Assembly (NCBI GenBank): GCA_033725935.1
Contig: MU867065.1
Coordinates: forward strand, 1 to 64,000
Source: Cladorrhinum sp. PSN259
Taxonomy: Eukaryota; Ascomycota; Sordariomycetes; Sordariales; Podosporaceae
Direction of reading: 5' to 3'
DNA length: 64,000 nt
In this document: positions 45,261 to 55,630 of the stretch, in pieces
How the letters are laid out: each line of letters opens with the position of its first letter
How positions within the stretch are numbered: the first letter of the stretch is position 1
Made by a program: the position numbers and the translations under genes
The notes under the pieces: model-generated
What the model saw: the letters and a program-made list of their open reading frames with translations, nothing else
The model's database searches: none
Told to the model about the DNA's origin: nothing

Positions 45261-46344
45261 ACGAGTAACAATACCATACTGTCATGTTTCACATGTCCAT
45301 AGATTCTTAGATAGGCAACATCTTTTGGTTCGTATTTTCCTTCAAATATCAACGTCTGCAACCTTGAAGCGTGCCGGTTCCGAGCTAAGGTGGTCATTCT
45401 GGAGAAGGCGTAGAGACGGGACGCAACCTGGAAAGCAGATGCAGCCACTGCCCACTGCAGCATCACACTGTGGAAGGGGCATGTCTCGATTTGCGAAAGC
45501 TGTTCAGGCCCCAACACGATTTCAAATCTCCCTCTTCTTCCATCATTTCCGGCAACAACTCGTACTAAGATAAAGGTCTTCATTCCACCGTCCGTCCCAC
45601 CGTCGGGCTCAACTGCGAGACCTTCTTTTTGTCCGAGTCACCTGCCGGACAGGCAGGTGCCTTTTCCTGATGATCGGCCATCTCGACGCAACGGATGTGC
45701 AGCGCCTCTGCCAGGCTAGCCGGATCTTCCTTCGCCTGTTCTCGACTTCATTTTTTGAGGATTAACATGCCGCCAACAGCGGAATTCCATACGAGCAGTC
45801 TCATATCTGCCGCGGGCTGCCGATATAGAGATTAACTAAAAACGAGCCACCTCGGAAAATTGCCAGGGAGTTAGATATTTCACTCACGCAGGCATACATC
45901 TACCGTCAAAGGTTCAGGGCCACTTTCACAGCCTTTCGTGGATGGCTACCACCGGGTTCAAAAGATCGAAAGCCGGCGGTAAGTCTGTCGGCATTTAGGG
46001 GCTATGAATCGTAGGTTCAGCTCATGGCGCAGCCCGGGAGAGTAAAAGTGCACCAATTACAAGGGAGTATCGACCACCGACACATGCAGTGCGACCCTAC
46101 CCAGTAGTTCTAAGCCTCAGCAGATTTGCGGAGAAAAGGGATAACCACTTGTGCTGTCGGTCAGCAACGACTCAGGGGTAAATGACAGCGCTCCATCTCC
46201 CTCAAAGACCCAACCCCGCTTGCCTCTAACCATCCAAGATCGATCGCAACAAAGAATTTGTACTAGTTCAAGTGATGGATACGTTCAAAGACACCACGCC
46301 CCACCGTCAGCTCGCTCTCGCCTTCTGACACCTCGGAGATCCGG
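45261..46344. other. Intergenic, left of the decayed HET gene
   Basis: The open frame 45139-45573 (plus) overlaps the previous gene's last exon in another frame and is rejected. Otherwise nothing recognised. Confidence 0.45.
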
Positions 46345-47445
46345 TTGGTGAAACTTTATCCCGCGAGATTCGAAGATGCAGTCCGATGCACTCTTGAGCA
46401 TGTTTCCTTGGGGCGATCCCACAGTCACATCGACAATCTTTCTCGATCGCTTGGAGTATACAGTCACCACGAATCTCAAGAGCTTTCTGCAACATATCCA
46501 GGCGCTTCTCCACTCAATGGTCAAGATAGCCGGCCCTGCGCCAACCGGGTTTACCAACAACCAACCCTATCTGCAGGCTTTGTTGAGCACATTCTGTCCA
46601 AACGGCCCACTTGGCAAAGCTGAAGAGGAAGCATATTCAAGCGCCACGGTCGAAGGTGATCCCCAGCATACCGCTGAAAGCTTCGCTGTTTACTTCTAGA
46701 TTGACGCCATCTGTATTAATCAGCGTGACATTGCCGAACGGAATCATCAAGTCCAGAGGATGAAACATATCTATCGGTCGGCGGCACGCACTTTCGTATG
46801 GCTGGGTGACTATGCCGATATTCCTCGCGATGAGGTTGAGGCTGCATTTGATTTCATCATGCATGTCTCACGACAGATGGACAACGAAGTGGACAAGGAT
46901 AATCTAGAGGAGCGTACTGCTCACTTCTTTGACCATTTTGATCGGGTTGAAGCTGATATCCAACTCCCGGCAAGGCACTACAGGATCTAGAGGGTGAATG
47001 TTACTCTAAACTCCTACATCTCCATCCACAGCTATCAAGGGAAGAATTCAGGAACCGATGGACCAAGGTCTGTTGGATGCCAGATGATGTCTTGCATTTG
47101 TACGATATTCTCACAGGATGGAAAAAGCCCACTACCCACGAGCTTGGATATCGATTGAAAGACAGTGATCTTGTCTCTTATGTTACAATTGCACAAGCTT
47201 ATGCTCATATGGTTATTGAACTGATCGACGGTGGCCATCTCGTGACAAGCGTACAAGTCCTACCATTGCTAATAGGCGATGTCATTTTTATGATCCAGGG
47301 AGTGTCCAGGCCTTGTATCCTAAGGCGAGGCGTCGGGTCTGGTCATTATACCTTCTGTGCTTTGTGTGGAGGGTTTTCCATTCCCGGTAACCCAGACATG
47401 GAATGGTATAGGGATCGAGAGGTTCGAAGAGTAACACTAATATAG
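46345..47445 (+). pseudogene. Decayed HET-domain gene
   Basis: HET (heterokaryon incompatibility) domain pieces lie in order but in different frames. They are ARFEDAVRCTLEHVSL (frame from 46345), WGDPTVTSTIFLD and TNLKSFLQH (frame from 46376), then IDAICINQRD and HQVQRMKHIYRSAARTFVWL. A TAG at 46697-46699 sits where HET proteins have Trp in LWIDA. The segment normally joining HVSL to WGDP is missing, with a frame change. About 150 bp of foreign-looking sequence separates LQH from the IDAICINQ motif. A later open frame (47077-47445) ends with GDVIFMIQGVSRPCILRRG, the usual C-terminal end of such proteins. The TGG to TAG change fits repeat-induced point mutation but one site proves nothing. Not functional as read. 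Confidence 0.8.
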
Positions 47446-49151
47446 CACTTGCATGATTCTCACCAGCTAAAGGGGAAAAAAAATTAAGCTATTTCAGGAT
47501 CCGCCAACCATCAGTCCCTGCTTAATACGTACAAGTGTAAGCTACTCCTAGGCATATTTAAGATACGAGGAGACGCTTAGATACATCTTTAATGTACTAT
47601 ACATATTGCGCAGGACATTATACAGATCTTGGTCATGCAAATCTGCCGGATTTATATCTTGTCTCGTGGCCGGCAGAAACCCAAGAGCGGTGAGTTCCTC
47701 ATACATACTCCCTTCGGTCGCAGTCCGGTTTGACCACGTGCAGAGGAACACCATCACGGTAGCACAAATGAACCACACTGAAGCAGTCAGGCTGTGCAGC
47801 ATGGCCTAGGAACGCAAGTAGACGATATCAAGAGCGTAGGATGCCTAGTAGACTTCCTAGACAACTTGACTCTTGCAATCAGACAGGCATCAGCATACAT
47901 GGTCGAGATAGAGATGTCAGCGGCACATATTGCTCTCGCAAGATGAGGTGGCTAGGATACGAGAATTGTTCCAATACATTATGGGCACTATTGTCGTGCT
48001 CTTTGGCCCGAACAAGTGCGATTGCCTGGAATACGATGGTGGTGAGCTGGAAGATTTACGGATATTTTGACACTGAAAAGTATGAGTATCCGGTTTTTGG
48101 CACTTCTTGGTTCTAATTAGATACATGTATGTTCATGCAAGTCCAGGGAGGTCAGATAATAAGAGCGGTCATTGATGGATCTGGTATTTATCTTCAAGTT
48201 TTGAACGGTCAAGACTTGCAGCCTGAGTGTGTTGGACTGTTCTGCTAAAGACGTACAGTATGTCAAATACAACAACACTTTGTCTCCATCAACAAAGGGA
48301 AAGAAAGCAGCTTTTTTTTTTTTTTTTTACCGAGTTTTAAGATTCGTCTCAACTTTTTCAAGGAGCCTGCGGCCTTTTTAGTCGAACGCCCGACGGACGG
48401 CTGTTCCCGCCTGCCGCACTGTGGCTGGTATCAAACTTTCGATTCTCTAACCCCTGAGTTCGGATCGTCTTGCGGACGGGCGCGGCAATTTTATCCTGCC
48501 ATTCTGCCTATACTCGATTATTTTTCAAGACACCAAAACAACTTTTTAGCAGTAAAAATCTGACACTGTTCCTGTTTTGTAAAATTCCAGGAAATGTTTA
48601 AGGGAGGGGGGGGGGTTGTTGAGTGTGAAGTGTGCCATGTTACATGTAGGTAGATCTTACTTCGGTACAAGCCGTGTGGCGGATGGAACTTGGAAGCGGG
48701 AGGGGAGGAAGCTTCCATTGGGGGGCCTGGTTGGGTCGGGTGGGGTCAGAAAAGGTTCACGGTCCCACGGGGTACAGGGCTGAATTACTATGAAGTTCTG
48801 GTTCTTTTGTTTGTTCTGTAGTCTGTGCTCTGTGCTCTCAATGTGTTCTTTGCTCGGCGGTGTTCGGTGTTTGTGGTTTCAAATGTAGTACGGATCAGAC
48901 GAGGTTAAATACATTGGGTGTGTCTGCGTTTTCGTTATCTCTTGAACGATTCTTTGTTCTTTGTTATTTTTTGGGGGTTATTCTTGTCACTTAGCCATTA
49001 CAACAATTGGCTTTGGAAGCCTGGTTTATTCCAACTTTTTGTTTACTTTTATCATTCTACACCTCCCTCTTATTACGTATTTTTAAGGACTTCACCACTC
49101 CTTATTTTTCTTCTCTCTCGCTTTGGTTTCTTTTTTCGTCTCTCTAGGATC
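47446..49151. other. Gene-poor stretch, perhaps containing another relic
   Basis: Minus-strand frame 47802-47548 (hydrophobic SVWFICATVMVFLCTW, then SMYEELTALGFLPA) and sequence up to about 48090 look weakly coding but have stops and no recognised family. They may be a degraded membrane-protein gene. A T-tract lies at 48310-48329 and a G-run at 48606-48614. The right part is a long T/C-rich leader of the GH7 gene. Confidence 0.35.
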
Positions 49152-50710
49152 ATGTCTCAATCACTCTCCTCCATTCTAGCAGCAGCAGCGCTTCTTCTCT
49201 TCTGGGCTCACCCCGTTACTTCCCAGAAAATCGGCACCCTAACACCCGAACACCACCCCCGTCTCCCAACCCAGCTCTGCACCTCCTCCCCCGATGGCAC
49301 AGGCAACAAATGCACCACCCTGAAAACGACATTAGTAACCGACGCCCTCAGCCGACACTTCCACCTCTCCTCCGACCCCTCCGTCTCGTGCAACCCCCTT
49401 CCCGTCTCCAACACGACCGCATGCCCTGACGGTCCCGAGTCCTGCGCCAATTCTTGCGTTTTGGAGGGGGTAGACTATGGTTCTATAGGCGTCAGCGCGG
49501 CGGGTACGGGATTGACGCTGCGGCAGTATTTATTCGACGGGAGCGGGTTCAAGTCTGTTAGCCCCAGGGTGTATTTGCTGGGCGAAGACGAAGAAAACTA
49601 CGAGATGCTCAAGCTGCTGGGCCAGGAACTAAGCTTTGACGTTGACGTTTCGCGGTTGGGGTGCGGGATGAACGGGGCTGTCTACTTGAGCGAGATGGAC
49701 AGGACGGGAAATAGGGGGGAGGTAAACGAAGCCGGAGCGAGCCGCGGGACGGGATACTGCGACGCCCAGTGTTTTAGTAATGTTGGGTGGATTAATGGGC
49801 AGGTGAGTTTACTCCCGACATATTTATTGAGACAAGGGGTGAAAAGTCGATTTAATGGCTGACTTCGTGGTTTGAACAACAGCCGAATCTGAATGAATCG
49901 GGAGCGTGCTGCAACGAGATGGATATATGGGAAGCGAATAGCCGGGCCACGGTGTTTACGCCGCACACTTGCTCTGGAGTCGGTTCGTTTTTGTGCAGCG
50001 GGGACGACTGCAAGAAGACAGCAGCGGGTAGCGGGGTGTGCGACAAGAACGGGTGCGGAATAAACACCTACGGCCTGGGAAATCCTTCATTTTATGGACC
50101 AGGACTGCAGGTCGATACTTCCCGCCCCTTTAAACTCGTCACGCAGTTTCTGACTGATGATGGCACGACGACTGGAACCTTGACTGAGATCAGACGGTTG
50201 TATGTCCAGGGCGGCAAGGTCATACCCAACACGGCCGAGACTACGAACAATAATGTCAAAAATATCCCCGGTGGGTATGAAGGCCATATGTCGCAGGATT
50301 ACTGCGTTGCTAGGAATGCCTCGGATTTTCTGAGATTGGGTGGTCTGCCTGGGATGGGGCAGAGTTTGGCGAGAGGAATGGTGCTGATTTTCAGTATCTG
50401 GAATTCCCCTGGGGACTTCATGAACTGGTTGGATGGGGACGAAGGGAGGAATGGACCGTGCAATGCTACCGATGGTGATCCAGCGAATATCGTGGCTACG
50501 AATCCCGATGTGTCTGTGACGTTTTCGAATATTCGATGGGGAGATATTGGGTCTACGTTTGATGTTAACTCCACGGAAGGGGGTGGGAGCGCTGATGGGG
50601 TGGTGGCCGGGAAGGCCGTCACTGCCGAGTCAGGGGTGAAGAGTAGGGAGTCATTTGTCACGGGGGCTGTGGTTGGATTGGCGGCTTTTGTAGGGGCTTT
50701 TCTTTCCTAG
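49152..50710 (+). CDS. Glycoside hydrolase family 7 enzyme with hydrophobic C-terminal tail
   Basis: Exons 49152-49802 and 49883-50710 give 492 residues. The signal peptide is SQSLSSILAAAALLLFWA ... TSQ. The GH7 landmarks follow: QLCTSSPDG, CPDGPESCANSCVLEG, LSFDVDVSRLGCGMNGAVYL, GYCDAQCF, and the catalytic EMDIWEAN, whose two Glu and Asp supply nucleophile, helper and acid/base. Many cysteines match the family's disulfides. GH7 enzymes are cellobiohydrolases or endo-beta-1,4-glucanases secreted to break cellulose or related glucans. There is no cellulose-binding module. Instead the protein ends in a Ser/Gly-rich spacer and FVTGAVVGLAAFVGAFLS, which looks like a GPI-anchor signal. ATG 49152 is chosen because the signal peptide begins there; the frame extending upstream encodes leader sequence. 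Confidence 0.93.
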
Positions 50711-50770
50711 ATTCGACAGATAGCACACGGTGATATCAGGCTATCCAATAGCTAGTTCCATATCGATCAG

Positions 50771-52140
50771 TTAGACTAAACGTAGCTCCTCCATCTTTGC
50801 TGTCTCAACGCGAAAGGAATACTCCAACGGGTTGGATTTACGCACGCCCGAATAACTTGATACCTTTCCAAGACCAACCCTCTCCCATGAATCAGGAATG
50901 TCGGTAGAGCGGCGTAAGACAAGAAAGTACCATATTCTGATGGAATATTGGGCACTTACGAGGCGTCCCTGCACGAATAGACATCCGAACTCGGGGTTTG
51001 CCCATGCTGCCTTGTCCACTTGGCACCTTGGGCACCAGCCGCTTTCATGGGCATAGAGGTGCGGTGCTTGATTGGGTTTGTGGACGCGAATCCAGCAATC
51101 ATAGGTTAGATCGTTCTTCTTTAACTCGGCCCCTATAGGCAGAACGTCACATTCCCAAACCATCTCGACACCCATAAAGTGTAGGGTGCGACGTGAGAAG
51201 ATGGCTTCCTGAAACGCCCATGCACGTGTCATTAGGACCGAGGACGGAGGGGAGTTGCAAGGGGGAGGAGTACCAAGACGAAGGAACATCTTGGTTTGTC
51301 CCGCAATAGGAAGATCGGATGTAAACTCGCGCTGCCAATCAGGGTGCCCGTACGCTTGCGGGCCCAGAAATCCATCAGTGCAGCTGACTGCCGCATGGGC
51401 GGCAATGGTGAGGCGGGCGTTGGCATAAACTTTGTACATGCTCTCTGCCTCCATTTTCCAATCTACCTTGTCGTCCTGCACGATACACAATGCATCAACC
51501 CACAGATACTCAAGGTTGATCGCTCGACAGACTGTGATGGCATCCCGAATAGTTTGTGGAAGGTTGTTGATTGGAATTCCATCAACCATATGACGGTGCC
51601 TGTTTCCCATTAATGTCCTGACCGCATCTCCGATATTTCGACCCCAGCAATAGCTCAAAGCGGCGTAGGGGGCTAGAATATTAGAAGCCTCCTCAACTAA
51701 ATGCACCCTGTCTCGGTGATAGCCGTGCTTAGGAGATATAGAAAGCAACCGCCGGGGCATGTAACTATCCATTCCCGCGACTGCGCACCCCCTATGGCTC
51801 GTTAGATAGTGTTCTAGCCAGTGTGCAATGCGGTCAAAGGCCTCTTTAGTCGCTGTGTTTGCCACAACCCCGTGCGTTGACTGGAACGGGAACAGCTGAG
51901 GAGCGCTGGCTGAATCATATAATCATCTCAAGGTTAGGCACCAGTATGATAGAAGCAGACTGTATCATCTTGTAGGAACAACTGCTCACCTTGCGGCTGA
52001 AACACCAAAAGCTGTACGCCAGAATTCACAAGTCGTAAACAAAGAGACCCCAGCGGATAGTAGATCTGAATCCGGATCCCAAGGTTTCGGCGCGCTACAG
52101 TCAAGCCTGGCTCCCAGCATTCTAGAGCCTTAACAAACAT
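50771..52140 (-). CDS. HET-domain protein (5' part possibly frameshifted)
   Basis: Exons 52140-51990 and 51909-50771 give 429 residues; the 80-bp intron starts GTGAGC and ends TTCAG. The HET domain is complete: APYAALSYCWG, LPQTIRDAITVCRAINLEYL, WVDALCIVQDD, SMYKVYANARLTIAAH, and RAWAFQEAIFSRRTLHF. These domains act in self/non-self recognition and regulated cell death, often with variable partner regions. Upstream of ATG 52140 the same frame stays open to 52242 and reads VTFRPNPIPRRRLLRSAK then GCSGC, the usual N-terminal side of this family, without a Met. Further upstream the CxxC start (SCRTCKDIGYDAEEITAG) appears in another frame. So the true start may be lost by a one-base indel near 52220. 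The stop is at 50771; the last 40 residues have no known motif. Confidence 0.72.
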
Positions 52141-52242
52141 TCTGCAACCAGAACAGCCTTGTTTTGCAGACCGAAGGAGTCGACGACGAGGTATTGGATT
52201 TGGACGAAACGTAACTTGCGGCGGTTCCCCGCTGTGATCTCC

Positions 52243-52767
52243 TCAGCATCGTAGCCAATATCTTTGCAGGTACGACACGAAGGCGGTTCTCCATTTTCGA
52301 CCTTGGCATGTTGAGCCAGAGAACTTGGTAGAAGACCGCGAAGCCTAGAAAGATGCTACATGGGTGGTTTTGTTTTTCGTTTGTCTGATGGAGATTCTGG
52401 GTCATCGCGTGCAAATTTCTGGCTGTTGAATCGGCCTTTCTCTATATTAATATCGATTCTTGGTTCTTGCCAATGATCATCCAATCTGGTATCCAGCCAG
52501 TCACCATCGAGCGTAGGTTCCGGACCATCGACTCGAGTGTGAGTACATTCCAGATCATCACGTATGTTGTAAGGATCAGGTACCGGGCGGCGAGCCAGAA
52601 AAGATCACCAACAGATCAATGTGGTTTCATATTGAGTGGCGTCAAGATGTTGTATAACTTGTTTTAGCGTATCGAGAAAGCGAGGTTTAAAGTCCCTTTG
52701 GCGTCCCCGTTGGTGGGTGCCTGATATGCACTCCGTCTATGTACTGTACAAGAGTGCCAACAGCTCG
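52243..52767. other. 5' flank of the HET gene
   Basis: Contains the out-of-frame CxxC-like coding relic at about 52240-52330 (minus strand). No other gene. Confidence 0.4.
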
Positions 52768-53721
52768 CTAAATAATATTCTTCAGCTCCTCCCCCTTCAA
52801 GAATTTCGTCAAATTCTCGTTGATCAACTCCTCGCTGCCCTGGGGCCTACCTCCAGCAGCATGGGGCGACAAGACCAAATTCTTGGCTCCATACAATTTG
52901 TTCCCGACCGGTAGTGGCTCCGTCTCAAAAACGTCCAGCGCCGCCCCGCCGATGCCTCCCTCCTCCAAGGCCTCGTACAATGCATCCTCGTCGATAGACG
53001 TTCCTCTCCCAACATTGACAACCCAAGCATGGTTGGGCAACCAACTTAGTCTCTCCTTGTTCAATACATGCTTTGTCGTCTTGTCTCCGGGGAGAATCAT
53101 GACTAGGGCATCCGTGCCCTTCAAGACCTCTTCCAGCTTGTCCTCACCATAAACCTGAATACCATCCCTAATGCCTTCCCGTCTTGCAATACCGGTGACC
53201 TTTGCTCCCAACCCCAGGAGATGGGGCGTCAGTGTCTTGGCGATGTTTCCAAAGCCCCAAATGGTGATGTTGGCATCGCGCAGGGTGCGGAAGCTGCCCT
53301 TTGGCCGGTCAGGTTGCGGACCTCCGAGATGGCCGGGCCACTTGCCCTGATTCTGCGAATCGCGCATCTCATGGAAGCGGCGGGCAGCGACAAGGAGAAG
53401 GCCAAGAGCGTGCTCGGCGACGGTGTGGTCGTGCAGACCTGAACCGGTTGTGATTTTCACCTTTGTAGAGTCAAAGCCCGCATTGAGGACATCGTTGGGT
53501 CCCGCGGCCAGGGATTGGATCCATTTGAGCTGGGTGAGGTTCTTGACGGCGTAAGACAAATTGTCGGGGCTGTTAATCCAGGTCACGAGAATAGACGCAT
53601 CATGGTGCTCCTCGGGTATGGTGGGGGAATCCACATCGTAAGGGTGAAGAGAGATTGCGGGGAAGACCGAGGAGATCTTGGAGGGGTCGAGGACCAGAGA
53701 GGTTGGGTAGAGGAGCTTCAT
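52768..53721 (-). CDS. D-isomer-specific 2-hydroxyacid dehydrogenase
   Basis: Intronless, 317 residues. The NAD(P)-binding domain has TIWGFGNIAKTLTPHLLGLG (GxGxxA-like). The active-site residues of the family are in place: Arg in VVNVGRGTSIDEDAL, Glu in ALDVFETEPLP and His in LSPHAAGG. The preceding HTVAEHALGLLLVAAR is the usual lead-in helix. Length matches the family (310-350). It should interconvert a 2-keto acid and a D-2-hydroxy acid with NAD(P)H in the cytosol. The exact substrate (glyoxylate, hydroxypyruvate, phenylpyruvate or other) is not readable. It lies head to tail with the HET gene on the same strand with no obvious functional link. Confidence 0.93.
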   Translation of the reverse strand: MKLLYPTSLVLDPSKISSVFPAISLHPYDVDSPTIPEEHHDASILVTWINSPDNLSYAVKNLTQLKWIQSLAAGPNDVLNAGFDSTKVKITTGSGLHDHTVAEHALGLLLVAARRFHEMRDSQNQGKWPGHLGGPQPDRPKGSFRTLRDANITIWGFGNIAKTLTPHLLGLGAKVTGIARREGIRDGIQVYGEDKLEEVLKGTDALVMILPGDKTTKHVLNKERLSWLPNHAWVVNVGRGTSIDEDALYEALEEGGIGGAALDVFETEPLPVGNKLYGAKNLVLSPHAAGGRPQGSEELINENLTKFLKGEELKNII

Positions 53722-55630
53722 GTTGTTTCTGAGTGCCGAGAAGTGCCTAAAACGTCCGATGGTGATGTGCTAAATAGACTTTGAGATCTGAACCATGCGC
53801 TTTTAACAGGGAGGAGGGTCTTGGTGGTGGATGATAAGTGATGTCGAATGAGGGGTCGTGGCTGCCGTGACCCGTCAAACTGGTCCCATCGAATTCAGTG
53901 GTGCCTTGATGGTAATTACCTTACTAGGGACCCACCGTGGTGCAATGTGGAGTAAGTGGGCCGGTGTCGGAGTTTCGAGATGTTGTGATCCGGAAGGCTT
54001 GAAGTTGGGGAAGGAGCTTCTTTTACTCACCGGCGCCGATCCAGTCTTGGCAAGAGCCGTTTTCCCCGGTAATGATCCTCCGGCACATCGGTGCCCCACA
54101 GATTCAATCGTGCAAAAATAGCAAACACAAACGCTACCCAGATCAAATACGCAGCTATGGTACGTCCCAAGAACAACAACAAGGCCAAAATGGCCGTCTC
54201 GAGATAATTATGTCCTATACATAGCTAATTAGACACTATCTAAATTTTCACAACCTCTCAAACAATTTGGATTTTTACACCGGATCTCTTTTCTTCAACC
54301 ACGTCACGGTTCTTAATGTGGGGGTATTAGAGGGCTGCGAGGACATCAAAACGACTTCAATCATCGATCCCAGAGTCAGGTCGAAACACCACCTGACATA
54401 AGCCAGTTCTGAGAAGCTTGGCAGCTTGGCAGGGGGTGTCTTGTTTTGCTGGAACGAGCCACAGAAAGGGTTGAGAGCTGGATTTCAACCTGTTGTTGTT
54501 CCCTTTCAAAGCTTGGTGCCACAGTTACAGGACTGAATGAGTTCCCCTCCGAGGCGCGTGTTGTGTGTTGTGGAATGTCCAACTGCGCCGCTGCCAGGTC
54601 AAAATAGACTTAAAGATAATAACCTTAAAGTAGTGAAAAATAAAGGGTTGGGTCGGATGGCCTTCGTCTGAAGACGCGCCGTCGGAAGCTTTGACAGCTG
54701 GAGCTTGTTGACGGGAGAGGTTGAAGACGGGTAAAATGTTGCTCTTGTCGGCTCCTTCCCGTTGCATCTGGAGACTTGGCAGCATGGCAGCGTCACAATC
54801 ATCCCTGTCAAACCCCCCTATCACCAGAGATTGTGAGTTTCTGATTGGCTAAAAATGCTCCATTACCTAAAACCCCACAAAACTTCAAAAACAAGCTTCG
54901 AGAGGAGACTTGGAAGGAATCAGGATCAAGAAGGAACGCCATTCATCTTCGCCGCAACTGGCACTTGAAACAGTGCCAAACATGGGCCCTCGTGTCCCTT
55001 CATTCTGCTGTCGCATATCGAAACTTGACCTTCCAGCAGCCAATCTCCCTGCCGGTGGGACGATGACCTGTTTCGACGGCCCCGAACCCAAAAGCCAAGC
55101 GCGGTTGTTTTTCCGACTTGGTCAATTGCCCGAACGGTAATTCTGTCAGTTCTGTCAATTCTCCATAAAAATGTCAGGTCAATGTCAGTGCGCGCTTGGT
55201 GCTTGCGCGTCCAGTCCCTTTCGTCGACAACTTGGACGTTCCAGACCGTCACGGCAATCCTAATTATAGGCGTCAATCGGACCTTCAACCGGAGGGCTAC
55301 CCTGGACTTGGGGATCGTGGCCAAATGTCGTGGCTTGTCCAGCGGTTTCAAGCTGTGACCCTTGTGCTATCCAGTCTTGTTGCACCAAGCTTGGCATCTG
55401 GGATACCCTCAGCCAATATCTAAAGCGCCCGACAACCCTTTTCCCTCTCCACTCTTCTTATTTCGGTCATCCATTGATGCAGTCCCTCGTTTGCATCTCT
55501 TGTTGATCTGCCACTTGCCTTGTTCAAAGTATCTTCGCTTCTCCCTTTGCCCTGGTGGCCTTCTATTTTAACATTTCCCATCCGTTAATACAGCCGGCAT
55601 TTACTTTTCTCCCTTATTATCCCTCTCATA
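53722..55630. other. Promoter-side stretch before the haem fusion gene
   Basis: About 1.9 kb without a supported gene. The last 250 bp are pyrimidine-rich (CTCTCCACTCTTC, CTTCTCCCTT), like a long fungal leader ending at ATG 55631. Short open frames have no motifs. Confidence 0.45.
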
